From: Mycolicibacterium iranicum | Lineage (GTDB): Bacteria; Actinomycetota; Actinomycetes; Mycobacteriales; Mycobacteriaceae | Length of the DNA stretch: 60,759 nucleotides | NCBI RefSeq assembly: GCF_002101705.1 | Contig: NZ_LQPC01000022.1 | Span: forward strand, 1-60,759 | Direction: 5' to 3' | In this document: positions 29,533 through 39,180 of the stretch, one piece after another | How the letters are laid out: each line of letters opens with the position of its first letter | Numbering within the stretch: the stretch's first letter is position 1 | The notes under the pieces: generated by a model | What the model saw: the letters and a program-made list of their open reading frames with translations, nothing else | The model's database searches: none | Told to the model about the DNA's origin: nothing | Program-made: the position numbers and the translations under genes

Positions 29533-31074
29533 TCACCGAGCTCCTGCCTCGCGAGAAATGACCCACTCACGCAACGCTTTTCGGTTCAACTTGCCGCTAG
29601 GCAGGGTGGGTATCTGGTCGCTCGTCACGATGATCCAGCGCGTCGGCACCTTGTACGCCGACAGCGCCTCGCGCGTCCGCCGAGCCACCGAGTCGACATC
29701 GACGATGTCCGCCGAGGAGACCAGCACCGCGCACACCTCCTCGCCGCGCTCGGCGTGGTCGAGCCCCACCACCACGCACTGGGCGACGTCATCGAAGCTT
29801 TCGATCACCGCCTCGACCTCCAGCGGCGAGACGTTCGCCCCGGAGGTCTTGATCATGTCGCCGGTGCGGCCGACGTAGAACAGTCGCGGGTCGTCGGCTC
29901 TGCGGTAGACGCGGTCGCCGGTGTGGTACCAGCCGTCGGCATCGAAGGTCTCGCCGCGTTCGCGTTTGTTGTAGCCCGCCATCACGCCGACGCCGCGCAC
30001 CAGAAGTTCTCCGACCGTGCCGTCGGCCACGGGCGCGCCCGCATCGTCGACGATCTTCATCTCGGTGAAGGCGAATCCACCCGCAGTCTCGGACATGGTG
30101 CGGTGCACCGGGAATCCGTCGGGAACCTTGGTCATGGCGATATCAAGTGGTCCATCGCGCAGCATCGGCGCTGACGACAGGTCACGTTCGCCGAAGCTGG
30201 GGTGCTCGCGCATGCGCTGCGTGAAGGCCGGCCAGCCGACGATCCCGGTGGCCCTCTCGGACTCCGCGAGGTCGAGCGCGACCTCCGCGTCCAGGCGCGC
30301 CATCACCAGTAGCGTGACCGGCGCGTGCAGGGCGCCCATCGCCGCGAGCACTCCACCGACCCAGAAGAACGGCATCGCGGCCAGAATGACCGGATCGGCG
30401 GCGGATCCCGTGACGGCGCGGATCGCGTCGGGCCACGTCGACGTCTGCCTGACAAGGGTCCCGTGGGTGTGCAGCACCCCTTTCGGGTCGGCGGTGGATC
30501 CCGACGTGTGCACCATGATCGCCAGATCGGCGGGGGAGACCTCGGCTTCCGCAGCCACCTGGATATCGCTGGAGACCGCGTCGCCATCGGGCCGCACGGC
30601 CCACCGCGGCTTTTCGTCGCCCGTCATGATGATCGTCCTCAGATGCGGCGCGGCGACCATTTCCAGCCGCTTACTGCGGTGCTGGCTCAGCTCGGGGAAG
30701 GCGGCTTCCAGCGTCTCGATAACGTCGGTGTTGAGCACTCGGGACGGAGCAACGAGCAGGCCGACGTCGGCCAGCCGCAACACCTTGGCGATCTCAGCGG
30801 GCCGGTACAGCGTGCTCAACGGCACCGCCACCGCGCCGATGCGGGAGGCGGCCAGCCACCACGTCACCCACTCCGCGCCGTTGGCGAAGAACAGCCCAAT
30901 CCTCGAACCCTTCCCGGCGCCGCAAGCGAGGAGCCGACGGGCCAGCTCTGCGGACCGCCGGTCGGCGTCGGCGTAGGTGAGCCGCTCGGTCGGAGTCACC
31001 AGATAGGTGCGGGCTCCGAAGTCGCGCACGGCGCGGGACAACAGGGCCGGCACGGTCAGGGGTTCGTGGTCCAC
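29533..31074 (-). CDS. AMP-dependent acyl-CoA synthetase/ligase
   Basis: About 513 residues of the ANL superfamily. The P-loop A3 motif is MVHTSGSTADPKGV, A5 lies in the HRTMSETAGGFAFTEM region, A7 reads GWYHTGD, A8 is YVGRTGDMIKTSGANVSP and the A10 Lys is in PSGKLNRKAL. It activates a carboxylic acid, likely fatty or aromatic, to an acyl-adenylate and then CoA ester. The GTG giving VDHEPLTVPALLSRA is used; a longer frame upstream lacks similarity. It is divergent from a DinB gene (61 nt between starts). Confidence 0.88.
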   Translation of the reverse strand: MDHEPLTVPALLSRAVRDFGARTYLVTPTERLTYADADRRSAELARRLLACGAGKGSRIGLFFANGAEWVTWWLAASRIGAVAVPLSTLYRPAEIAKVLRLADVGLLVAPSRVLNTDVIETLEAAFPELSQHRSKRLEMVAAPHLRTIIMTGDEKPRWAVRPDGDAVSSDIQVAAEAEVSPADLAIMVHTSGSTADPKGVLHTHGTLVRQTSTWPDAIRAVTGSAADPVILAAMPFFWVGGVLAAMGALHAPVTLLVMARLDAEVALDLAESERATGIVGWPAFTQRMREHPSFGERDLSSAPMLRDGPLDIAMTKVPDGFPVHRTMSETAGGFAFTEMKIVDDAGAPVADGTVGELLVRGVGVMAGYNKRERGETFDADGWYHTGDRVYRRADDPRLFYVGRTGDMIKTSGANVSPLEVEAVIESFDDVAQCVVVGLDHAERGEEVCAVLVSSADIVDVDSVARRTREALSAYKVPTRWIIVTSDQIPTLPSGKLNRKALREWVISREAGAR

Positions 31075-31135
31075 CGGCCGATCTTCTCCAACATCGCGGC
31101 GTCGGTGTCGGTTTCCGATGGCAGGATCGTCAGCC

Positions 31136-31648
31136 GTGACCGCACGCGAACGCACGACGCCTCCGATGAACGGTGATGAACGCACGACGCTCGAGGCGTG
31201 GCTGGACTTTTATAGAGCCACGCTGCTGGGGAAATGCGAAGGCCTCGACGACGCTCAAGTTCGTGCGGTGTCGGCGCCGCCGTCCGCGCTGACGCTCCAG
31301 GGTCTGGTGCAGCACCTCGCCGAAGTGGAACGGAACTGGTTTCGCCGCGTCCTCGCCGGCGAGTCCGCGCCAGCCATCTATGACGCGTCGGTGGACACCC
31401 ATGGCCACGACGGCGGATTCGATCTCGCCGAAGACGTCCAGTTCGCCGACGCGGTGGCCATTTGGCAGCGCGAGGTCGAAGAAGCCCGTGCCCTCTGCGC
31501 TCGCCGCTCGCTCGACGATGTCAGCCCGTTCATGGGCACCGAGGTGTCGCTGAGGTGGATCTATGTCCACATGATCGGTGAATATGCCCGCCACAGCGGT
31601 CACGCCGATCTGCTCCGCGAACGCATCGACGGAGCAACGGGCGTCTGA
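31136..31648 (+). CDS. DinB/DUF664 family protein (mycothiol transferase-like)
   Basis: 170 residues in the DinB four-helix fold, DUF664 type. Metal-site residues are a His in LVQHLAEVERNWF, and the pair in YVHMIGEYARHSGHADLLRERIDG. In actinobacteria these proteins use mycothiol as a cofactor for S-transfer or detoxification; the substrate is unknown. The GTG is in-frame with a suitable N-terminus, with Met11 as another candidate. Confidence 0.85.
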   Translation: MTARERTTPPMNGDERTTLEAWLDFYRATLLGKCEGLDDAQVRAVSAPPSALTLQGLVQHLAEVERNWFRRVLAGESAPAIYDASVDTHGHDGGFDLAEDVQFADAVAIWQREVEEARALCARRSLDDVSPFMGTEVSLRWIYVHMIGEYARHSGHADLLRERIDGATGV

Positions 31649-31698
31649 CGTCCGCAAAATCGCTACCGCGGGTGTCGGTATTGCGTAGGGTTCGCGCC

Positions 31699-32106
31699 AT
31701 GGCCGTAGATCGCGCAGCCCTGCTCGTCGGGGCCATTCGCCTGGCATCGGGCGTCCAGTTTCTCGTCGACCCACTGCGGGCCAACAAACTCTGGGGCGAT
31801 CCCGATGAGCCACCACCGACGGCACGCCTGCTCCTGCGCTCGATGGGCTATCGGGACGCGCTGATCGGGGGAATGCTGGTCAGCACCGCTCTGCGGGGGC
31901 GCAACACGCGCGGCTGGTTCCTGGCCTCGGGCGGCGCCGACGCCGCCGATCTTTTGGGCGGCATGAGTGTGCACGACAAGTTGGGCCAGTCCCAGAAGAT
32001 GATCGGGCTCGGTGGCGCGGTCGTCGGCATCGGCGTCGGCCTCTGGGGTGCGTCGAGGCGCCCAGGGAAAGCGACAAAAACACCGTCACCCGAGTCGGGC
32101 GAGTAG
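31699..32106 (+). CDS. small membrane protein, unknown
   Basis: 135 residues with two or three hydrophobic segments (LLVGAIRLASGVQFLV, ALIGGMLVSTALRG, GLGGAVVGIGVGLWG) and charged ends. No motif is recognised; it resembles small DUF4267-like membrane proteins of mycobacteria. Its 3' end overlaps that of the methyltransferase gene on the other strand by 21 nt. Confidence 0.65.
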   Translation: MAVDRAALLVGAIRLASGVQFLVDPLRANKLWGDPDEPPPTARLLLRSMGYRDALIGGMLVSTALRGRNTRGWFLASGGADAADLLGGMSVHDKLGQSQKMIGLGGAVVGIGVGLWGASRRPGKATKTPSPESGE

Positions 32107-32634
32107 CCATGCTTCGCCGTCGGCTTCGTCGTCGGCGATCACTTCCAGTGCTGCGAACGCCTGCAGCAGCTCGCCGGGACGGGCCCGGAAAGGTCCAGGT
32201 GACGCGCCAACCTCGCTGAGCACGTTGATCGCGAGAATGCCCCCGGGCGCGAGCCGGTCGATCATCGCATCGTCGAGCTTGCGGTCACGGAACTTGTTGC
32301 ACAGCAGCACGTCTGCCGGCTCTCCCGGCGGAAGGCCGTCATCGAGATCGGCGACGACGAAGGTGCAGCGCTCGGCCTGCCCGCACCGAGCGGCGAGTTC
32401 GGCTGCCCGGGCGATCGCCACCGGCGACACATCGCATCCCCACACGTGAAGGCCCCGACGCGCGAGCCACACCGCCGCCGCGCCGACCCCACACGCCAGA
32501 TCGACAGCGTTTCCCGCTCTGGGGAACTGGCTGGCGTAGGGCTGGAACACGCTGGGCAGAGCGACATCTCCGGGCGGCGTCGATCCTTGTTCGCGGTAGC
32601 GCCGGTCCCACCGCGTCCTGTCCGCGTCGGCCAT
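32086..32634 (-). CDS. SAM-dependent class I methyltransferase
   Basis: 182 residues. Motif I is VDLACGVGAAAVWLARRG and the acidic end of strand 2 lies in WGCDVSPVAIA. FVVADLDDGLP and DVLLCNKFRD are motifs II and III-like. It resembles TehB/Tellurite-resistance or thiopurine-type methyltransferases; the substrate is not known. ATG at 32634 gives the family-like N-terminus (RTRWDRRYREQGS). Confidence 0.82.
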   Translation of the reverse strand: MADADRTRWDRRYREQGSTPPGDVALPSVFQPYASQFPRAGNAVDLACGVGAAAVWLARRGLHVWGCDVSPVAIARAAELAARCGQAERCTFVVADLDDGLPPGEPADVLLCNKFRDRKLDDAMIDRLAPGGILAINVLSEVGASPGPFRARPGELLQAFAALEVIADDEADGEAWLLARLG

Positions 32635-32644
32635 GAGGTGAAGC

Positions 32645-32983
32645 TTAGGCGCGCTTGCGGATTCGGATGGGGCCTCGCCATTGACTGTCGGGGTCAACAA
32701 CTTTCCCGCCTTGAGTGATCTCGACGGTGCCCGCCGCGGCGAGCTCACGCGCGAGGTCACGAGCGTCTTCCATCAATCCACGCCAGTCCGCGCCACCGAC
32801 GGCACGCGCGGCATCGGAAGGGCATGTGCTGCTGTCTGGTCCGCGATGTTCGGCGAGCGCGCAGATCGCCGCCTTCAACCGGCGGCGCATCGGCCCGCTG
32901 CACAGTGCTCTGCGCGCCGCAGCAGCCCCGGGTCCGTCGCCTTCGGCGATGCGCGTCAGCTCGGTGTGCAGCTGCCCAGCCAT
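32645..32983 (-). CDS. DUF3253 protein
   Basis: 112 residues. It resembles the DUF3253 family, with RRRLKAAICALAEHRGPDSSTCPSDAARAVGG, WRGLMEDARDLARELAAAGTVEITQGGKVVDP and a C-terminal GPIRIRK. The winged-helix-like look suggests nucleic-acid binding, but no function is established. It lies directly upstream of the methyltransferase with 10 nt between, probably one operon. Confidence 0.75.
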   Translation of the reverse strand: MAGQLHTELTRIAEGDGPGAAAARRALCSGPMRRRLKAAICALAEHRGPDSSTCPSDAARAVGGADWRGLMEDARDLARELAAAGTVEITQGGKVVDPDSQWRGPIRIRKRA

Positions 32984-33123
32984 ACCCCCAGTGTGCAATA
33001 GCCCACACAAGCTGGTGTCGACCTGGGAATCCGCAAGCGGCGGGTTTACCACCACCTGGTTGTGGATAGTTCCTCAATCGTTCTCGTCAACTGCGGGTCA
33101 TCACCCGGAATGGAGTACTCAAG

Positions 33124-33390
33124 ATGATGTTGAGCAAAGTTCTTGCCAGTGCAGCCGTCTTCGGCGGGCTCGCCGCAGGCGCGATGGGCGTCGCGTCCAC
33201 CGCTGCCGCGCAGCCCGGCTGGACGCCGCCGCCGGTTCCCCCCGCGGGCCCGAACGTCGGAACGGCACCGGCCGGTGCGCCGCCGAAGCCCGTCGACCCG
33301 GTGTGGGCCAACGGCCAGCCGCAGGTGTGGGACGAGGGCTGGCAGCACTGGGGCGTTTGGCTGAACGGCGTGTTCATCCCGACGTACTGA
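33124..33390 (+). CDS. small secreted Pro-rich protein
   Basis: 88 residues: a signal peptide ending ASTAAA, then a Pro/Gly/Ala-rich section and a Trp-rich C-terminus (DEGWQHWGVWLNGVFIPTY). Two adjacent Met codons begin the frame. No family function is known. A perfect 38-nt palindrome follows the stop. Confidence 0.65.
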   Translation: MMLSKVLASAAVFGGLAAGAMGVASTAAAQPGWTPPPVPPAGPNVGTAPAGAPPKPVDPVWANGQPQVWDEGWQHWGVWLNGVFIPTY

Positions 33391-33401
33391 GGCTGAAACG
33401 G

Positions 33402-33439
33402 CGAAGGCCACCGCAGACCCGGGTCTGCGGTGGCCTTCG
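33402..33439. terminator. bidirectional terminator
   Basis: Nineteen bases ending CCGCAGACCC are followed at once by their exact complement, giving a strong stem between the small secreted gene and the convergent antigen 85 gene. The real loop is a few bases in the centre. Confidence 0.8.
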
Positions 33440-33444
33440 GTCTG

Positions 33445-34461
<1,017 letters not shown>

Positions 34462-34569
34462 TCAACCCCCCGCAGCCGCTGTGCCGCATCGGTTACTTCG
34501 TCATGTGACGATTCGCCGTTACGTCCACAGGGCTTCGTCGCACTTCTTCCGGGGACTAGCCTCGGCGTG

Positions 34570-35904
34570 ATGAGCCAAGGTCGACTCAGGGTCCTGATCA
34601 TCGGTGGTGGGTTCGGGGGGCTGTTCTGCGCACGCAGGCTGGCCGGTGCCGATGTCGATGTGACGCTGATGGATCGTGCGGCCGGCCACCTGTTCCAGCC
34701 GCTGTTGTATCAGTGCGCGACCGGGACACTGAGCATGGCGCACATCAGCCGGTCGTTGCGCGAGGAGTTCGCCCGACACCGCAATGTGACGACGCTCCTG
34801 GGGGAGGCGGTGGCACTGAATCCCGAAGCTCGCACAGTCACCGCGCTACGCCCCGACGACACCCACTTCACGGTCGATTACGACGTACTGGTCGTCGCGG
34901 CGGGGATGCAGCAGTCCTACTTCGGCAACTCGCATTTCGCGGAGTGGGCGCCCGGCATGAAGACCCTCGACGACGCGCTGTGCATCCGGCAGCGGCTGTT
35001 CACCGCCTTCGAGATCGCCGAGACCCTGCCGCCGGGGCCCGAGCGCGACTCCTGGCTCACCTTTGCCGTCGCAGGTGGCGGTCCGACGGGCGTCGAGCTC
35101 GCAGGCCAGATCCGTGAGGTGGCAACGCGGACACTGGCCAACGAATTCCACAGCATCGAGCCGGAGGAGGCTCGTGTGTTGCTGTTCGACGGTGGCGATC
35201 GCCTGTTGAAGAGCTTTGCCCCCGCTCTGACCACCAGGGCGACCAGGACGCTGGAGAAGCTCGGTGTCGACATCCAGCTCGGGGTGCACGTCACCGATGT
35301 CGGCCGCGAGGGCGTCACGGTGACGCCGAAGTCCGGCGGACCGCAGCAGCACTATGCCGCGCGCACCGTGATGTGGACTGCCGGGGTCGAGGCGGTGCCG
35401 TTCGCGCGGCATCTCGCGGAGGTGCTGGGCGCCCAGACCGATCGGGCGGGACGCATCGCCGTGGCACCCGACCTGTCCGTTCCGGGCCATCCGGAGGTGT
35501 TCGTCATCGGAGATCTGGTCGGCCGCGACAAGCTGCCAGGCGTTGCCGAGAATGCCATGCAGGGCGGTCTTCACGTCGCGTCGTGCATCCGGCGCGAGCT
35601 CGGCGGCAAGGGGCGTCGCAATTACCGCTACCGTGACCTGGGCTCGGCGGCCTACATCAGCCGCGGTCACGCGCTGCTCCAGGTTGGGCCGGTGAAGCTG
35701 TCGGGATTGTTCGGCTGGGTCGCGTGGGGGCTGCTGCACATCGCGTTCCTGACCGGAGTGAGCAATCGGATCAGCACGGTGACCACGTGGCTGGTGACCA
35801 TCGCCCGCGCGAGCCGTTACCACCGGGCCTTCATGCTGGGTGGTTCGACTCCGGCCGAGCAGCGCTACACGTGGGCCGACTGTGACGAGCCGCCGCCGGG
35901 CTGA
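34570..35904 (+). CDS. ndh: type II NADH dehydrogenase (NDH-2)
   Basis: 444 residues with two Rossmann motifs: VLIIGGGFGGLFCARRL (FAD) and FAVAGGGPTGVELAGQI (NADH). The FAD end motif is VFVIGDLVG and the quinone/membrane C-terminus has LFGWVAWGLLHIAFLTGV and NRISTVTTWLV. It oxidises NADH and passes electrons to menaquinone at the membrane face. The ATG at the first Met of the domain was chosen. No other respiratory genes lie nearby, so this may be a second Ndh copy. Confidence 0.92.
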   Translation: MSQGRLRVLIIGGGFGGLFCARRLAGADVDVTLMDRAAGHLFQPLLYQCATGTLSMAHISRSLREEFARHRNVTTLLGEAVALNPEARTVTALRPDDTHFTVDYDVLVVAAGMQQSYFGNSHFAEWAPGMKTLDDALCIRQRLFTAFEIAETLPPGPERDSWLTFAVAGGGPTGVELAGQIREVATRTLANEFHSIEPEEARVLLFDGGDRLLKSFAPALTTRATRTLEKLGVDIQLGVHVTDVGREGVTVTPKSGGPQQHYAARTVMWTAGVEAVPFARHLAEVLGAQTDRAGRIAVAPDLSVPGHPEVFVIGDLVGRDKLPGVAENAMQGGLHVASCIRRELGGKGRRNYRYRDLGSAAYISRGHALLQVGPVKLSGLFGWVAWGLLHIAFLTGVSNRISTVTTWLVTIARASRYHRAFMLGGSTPAEQRYTWADCDEPPPG

Positions 35905-35909
35905 AACCG

Positions 35910-36683
35910 TCAGCGCCGCGGCACCCAGGGCTGCTCGTTGCGTTCGCGCCGCGCGCGCTCGTCGGCGCGGTCTTTGGTCCAGAAATCCTCGAACCGTTCA
36001 CCCGCATGCACGTTCGGCACGCGATTCATGACACGACTGAGCCACGGCGGAGGTTGCGACGGTTCCCATTGCGGCAGAACAAAACTCAGTGACGCCATGC
36101 TTTTCAACACGACGAAGATCCCGAACAGCGCATCCGACGCGCCCGTGATCGCGACGCCGAGCAGTCCGAAGATCAACGTCAGGTGGACGACCACGATGCG
36201 ACTGAGTCCGCGCTGCGCCGTCTGCTCGATCTGCCAGAAGGACCACCGACGCAGTGTCACCAGGTCGACGGCGAAATCGGCGCACAGAAAGATGAGCACG
36301 GCGAGGCATGCATATCCCACTCTGCGCCAATTGATTTCGGCTAGTTCGGGATCGGCGTTGCGGCCGATTAGAAAGATCATGACGGCGAGAAACAGTCCGT
36401 GCGCAGCGGTGAAGATCAGACTTGTCATGAGAAAGCCCGCAACGAAGGATGAACTCGACGGGCTGTGGCGATTCGTCGTCGCGGCCTCGTACCGATAATG
36501 CCCGCGTCTGGGCGACCATCGACGGTGGACCATGATCCGGGCCGCGGTGATCAGCGATCCCGCCAGCGTCTCGAACCAGTACACCACCAGCGTCGTCGCG
36601 CCCGACCAGCCTTCGACGAACCAGCCGAGCAACGGAATGGCGGTGATGGCCAGCACGGCCAGCACATGGGCGGTGCGAATCAC
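35910..36683 (-). CDS. DUF6498-like membrane protein
   Basis: About 257 residues with five or six hydrophobic segments: VLAVLAITAIPLLGWFVEGW, ATTLVVYWFETLAGSLI, SSFVAGFLMTSLIFTAAHGLF and more. The WFE and AAHGLF motifs recall the DUF6498 family of bacterial integral membrane proteins. Function unknown. It starts 10 nt after the S4 protein gene, so probably the last gene of a short operon. Start is GTG. Confidence 0.65.
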   Translation of the reverse strand: MIRTAHVLAVLAITAIPLLGWFVEGWSGATTLVVYWFETLAGSLITAARIMVHRRWSPRRGHYRYEAATTNRHSPSSSSFVAGFLMTSLIFTAAHGLFLAVMIFLIGRNADPELAEINWRRVGYACLAVLIFLCADFAVDLVTLRRWSFWQIEQTAQRGLSRIVVVHLTLIFGLLGVAITGASDALFGIFVVLKSMASLSFVLPQWEPSQPPPWLSRVMNRVPNVHAGERFEDFWTKDRADERARRERNEQPWVPRR

Positions 36684-36693
36684 GGTGTCGCGG

Positions 36694-37071
36694 TCAGTTC
36701 TGGCGTGCGCGCCACTTGTCGAGCATCCGCCGGTCTCGTTTGGTCGGGCGCCCTGCGCCGCGGTCACGGATCGCGACGGGCATCGACACGGTGGGCGGTG
36801 GCGGCGGTGTCCGGTCGAGATAGCAGGTGACGGCATCGGCTGCGCCGACCCTCTTTTGGATGATCCGCGACACCTGGACGATCCTGGTGGTATCACCGAC
36901 GCGGGCCCGCACCTCGTCGCCGGGGGACACCATGGTCGACGGCTTGGCTTGGCGCCCGTTGACCTTTACCTGTCCGCCACGACATGCCGAGGCGGCGTCG
37001 GGACGGGTTTTCGTCAGGCGGACCGCCCAGAGCCATCGATCGACGCGGGTGGACTCCATGCGTCCCATCAT
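36694..37071 (-). CDS. S4-domain RNA-binding protein (HslR/Hsp15-like)
   Basis: 125 residues. The S4 domain is STRVDRWLWAVRLTKTRPDAASACRGGQVKVNGRQAKPS with a following PGDEVRARVG strand. The basic tail (PTKRDRRMLDKWRARQN) suits rRNA contact. Hsp15-type proteins bind stalled 50S-peptidyl-tRNA complexes. Several start codons are stacked (GTG-ATG-ATG); the middle ATG touches the stop of the esterase gene as TGATG, implying coupled translation. Confidence 0.82.
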   Translation of the reverse strand: MMGRMESTRVDRWLWAVRLTKTRPDAASACRGGQVKVNGRQAKPSTMVSPGDEVRARVGDTTRIVQVSRIIQKRVGAADAVTCYLDRTPPPPPTVSMPVAIRDRGAGRPTKRDRRMLDKWRARQN

Positions 37072-38171
37072 CACCTGCCCGCGCCCTCACCATTGAGGTG
37101 GGCGTCGAGAAAGGCCAACAGCGCATCGAATGTGGGCGCAGGGTCCGAACCCGTGGTTGTGGTGCCGCCTTCGGTGTGCTTCACGACCCGCCCCGGTGAA
37201 TAGTTCGGCGCATACAGGTAGGCGTCGGTGTGGCCGACATCAGGCAGCAGGGCGAGTGTCGCCGTAGCGCCTGCGTCGACATAGGCGTCGAACAGGATCT
37301 CCGACTGGTTGGCCGGCACCAGCGGATCCGCGGTTCCGTGAGCGATGAACACAGGTGGACTGTCTGCTGTCACATATGTTGCCGGACTGGCCTTTTTGAC
37401 GGTAGACGGGTCGGCCTGGATAGGGAATCCCATGAGCTCGGATTCCGGGGAGTCGGGTGCATCGTGCACCTGACCGTCGGGCAGCCGGTGGGCATCCATC
37501 GCGAGAAAATCGGTCGGGCCGAAGAGGTCGATCGCGGCGCGGACCGAGCTGGAATGCGCCGGATTCCCGAGATCTCCCTCCAGGTCGGCTCTTCCGGAGG
37601 TCAGGGCCGCCATCGTGGCGATCCAGCCACCGCTGCTGTTGCCCATGGTGGCGAAACGGTCGGGATCGAGACCATAGGTCGGCGCGTGCGCCCGCAAAAA
37701 GCGGATGGCTGCCTTGACGTCGTGAATCTGAGCAGGAAACTTGGCTTGGCTGCTGCTCCGCACGTTCAGCCCGACGACCGCGTACCCGTGCGGCACCCAG
37801 AGCGCCGCCAACTCAGGTGCGGACAGCATGCTGCCCGGGGCCGGCAGAGCGCCGACCTTTGCATCGTCGCCTTCGGCGAGCGCCTTGCCTTTGGTGTCGC
37901 CCCCTCTGAACGCGGAACCCATCTGGAAGATGACCACGGGCACCGGATCATCGGCGGCCAGCGGGAGATACAGATCGAGGAGGTGACTGCGCTCGGCAGG
38001 GGCCGCGTAGCCGAGGTTGGTGTGGACAAGATAATTCTCGGTGAGGTGTGGCTCGCGCTCAGACGGACGCGCCGTGAGGTCGGGCGTCGAGCACGCTGCG
38101 CCGCCCGCCAGCCCGGCGAGGACACCGAGGCCTGTTTTGAGAAACGCCCGCCGGGGCGGCGCAGCCGTCAT
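37071..38171 (-). CDS. Tat-exported lipoprotein esterase
   Basis: 366 residues. PPRRAFLKTGLGVLAGLAGGAAC combines a twin-arginine motif with a lipobox (Cys about 27). The alpha/beta hydrolase domain has the oxyanion region VVIFQMGSAFRGGD and the Ser motif ATMGNSSGGWIA. The acid and His sites lie in IAHGTADPLVPANQS and LLPDVGHTDAYLY. It is related to BD-FAE and acetyl-xylan-type esterases. Translation starts at the ATG with GGAGAAG six nt upstream, not at the longer GTG frame. The mature protein would sit on the outer membrane face; substrate unknown. Confidence 0.85.
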   Translation of the reverse strand: MTAAPPRRAFLKTGLGVLAGLAGGAACSTPDLTARPSEREPHLTENYLVHTNLGYAAPAERSHLLDLYLPLAADDPVPVVIFQMGSAFRGGDTKGKALAEGDDAKVGALPAPGSMLSAPELAALWVPHGYAVVGLNVRSSSQAKFPAQIHDVKAAIRFLRAHAPTYGLDPDRFATMGNSSGGWIATMAALTSGRADLEGDLGNPAHSSSVRAAIDLFGPTDFLAMDAHRLPDGQVHDAPDSPESELMGFPIQADPSTVKKASPATYVTADSPPVFIAHGTADPLVPANQSEILFDAYVDAGATATLALLPDVGHTDAYLYAPNYSPGRVVKHTEGGTTTTGSDPAPTFDALLAFLDAHLNGEGAGR

Positions 38172-38337
38172 CGTCCACTTCTCCACACCGACCGGATCCT
38201 AGGCTGCTCGACCCGTGGATGCGGGCCCACTTCTGAGGTGCAGTCCTATCGCCGCCGCGATCCGTGGGGGGGCCTACCCCGGCCGCCAATTCACCGATGA
38301 CCCGGTACAACCGGTCCCCGCCCGTTACGATCGCCGC

Positions 38338-38631
38338 GTGTTCCGGATCGATGGCATCGACGGTGAGAGCATTGTGGTCGACGGCAACTGGGTGGAGAAG
38401 CTCCGGGCCGGGTCGTCGCGCGGGCGCAATCCGGCCGACCAGTATTCCGGCACGAAGGTCGAGGAGTTCACCCGGCGCAAGAAGATCTTCGGGGGCGAGA
38501 AGGAGCATTTGCTCCAGGTCATCGTCAGCGTCGGAACTTTCTACTCACTGAAGGTGCCAGCGGAACGCCGAGCCGAAGTCGACGCCCTCATCGCCGAACT
38601 TGAGAAGGCGCGCGACCGCGCGACGTCGTAA
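38338..38631 (+). CDS. conserved hypothetical protein
   Basis: 97 residues, cytoplasmic. VFRIDGIDGESIVVDGNWVEKLRAGSS and a basic centre (KVEEFTRRKKIFGGEKEHLLQVIV) end in a long helix of Glu/Ala/Arg. It has the feel of a short PH-like domain protein with a C-terminal helix. Translation from a GTG; function unknown. Confidence 0.55.
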   Translation: MFRIDGIDGESIVVDGNWVEKLRAGSSRGRNPADQYSGTKVEEFTRRKKIFGGEKEHLLQVIVSVGTFYSLKVPAERRAEVDALIAELEKARDRATS

Positions 38632-38746
38632 TCGCTTCACCCCTCAGATGGCGGCCTTGAGATCACGGACCGCGTTGTTGGGATCGGTAAGCGGTGTCAG
38701 CAGATGTGATGAATGTTCGAACATCGACTTTCGGAGAGGATCCATC

Positions 38747-39178
38747 ATGAACCGGACTTTGCGGTTCGCCGCGTCGGTGGCCTTCGCCGGCGGTGTCGCG
38801 CTCACAGGCGCGGCGCTCCCGACGGCCTCGGCGCAAGGACCGAGCTACCAGGGCGGCAACTGCCCTGCGGGCATGACGTGTACCCACTGGTGCCCCGGCG
38901 ACCCGGCCCCTCCTGGCGGACAGGTGCTTTCGTGGGACTGGAACGTCTGCCACGACTGGTATTGGGACTCGTTCGGCATCACCGACGTCACCACCAACAC
39001 CATGTATCCGTGGTCGGGTGCGCCCAGGCCGGCGACTCCACCGCCGCCGTTGGCTCCCGCCCCGCCGGCGACTCCACCGCCGCCGATGCCGTTCTGCAGT
39101 CCGCGCGGGTCGCTGATCATCATTCCGCCGATCTGCGATGAAATCGGTATCGATTGGCCCCCAGGTTCGCTGCGCTGA
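38747..39178 (+). CDS. small secreted Cys/Pro-rich protein
   Basis: 143 residues. Signal peptide ending ASA, then CPAGMTCTHWCPGDP, a Trp-rich stretch, a Pro-rich linker with two near-identical PATPPPPLAPAPPATPPPPM units, and CSPRGSLIIIPPIC at the end. Even Cys pairing is possible. GGAGAGGA precedes the ATG. It is typical of mycobacterial secreted proteins without assigned function. Confidence 0.7.
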   Translation: MNRTLRFAASVAFAGGVALTGAALPTASAQGPSYQGGNCPAGMTCTHWCPGDPAPPGGQVLSWDWNVCHDWYWDSFGITDVTTNTMYPWSGAPRPATPPPPLAPAPPATPPPPMPFCSPRGSLIIIPPICDEIGIDWPPGSLR

Positions 39179-39180
39179 CG

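Noticed and set aside
38713..38724. ATGTTCGAACAT palindrome, LexA-box-like
   Set aside because: Half-sites are in the wrong arrangement for the mycobacterial SOS box, and a 12-bp palindrome is expected many times by chance.
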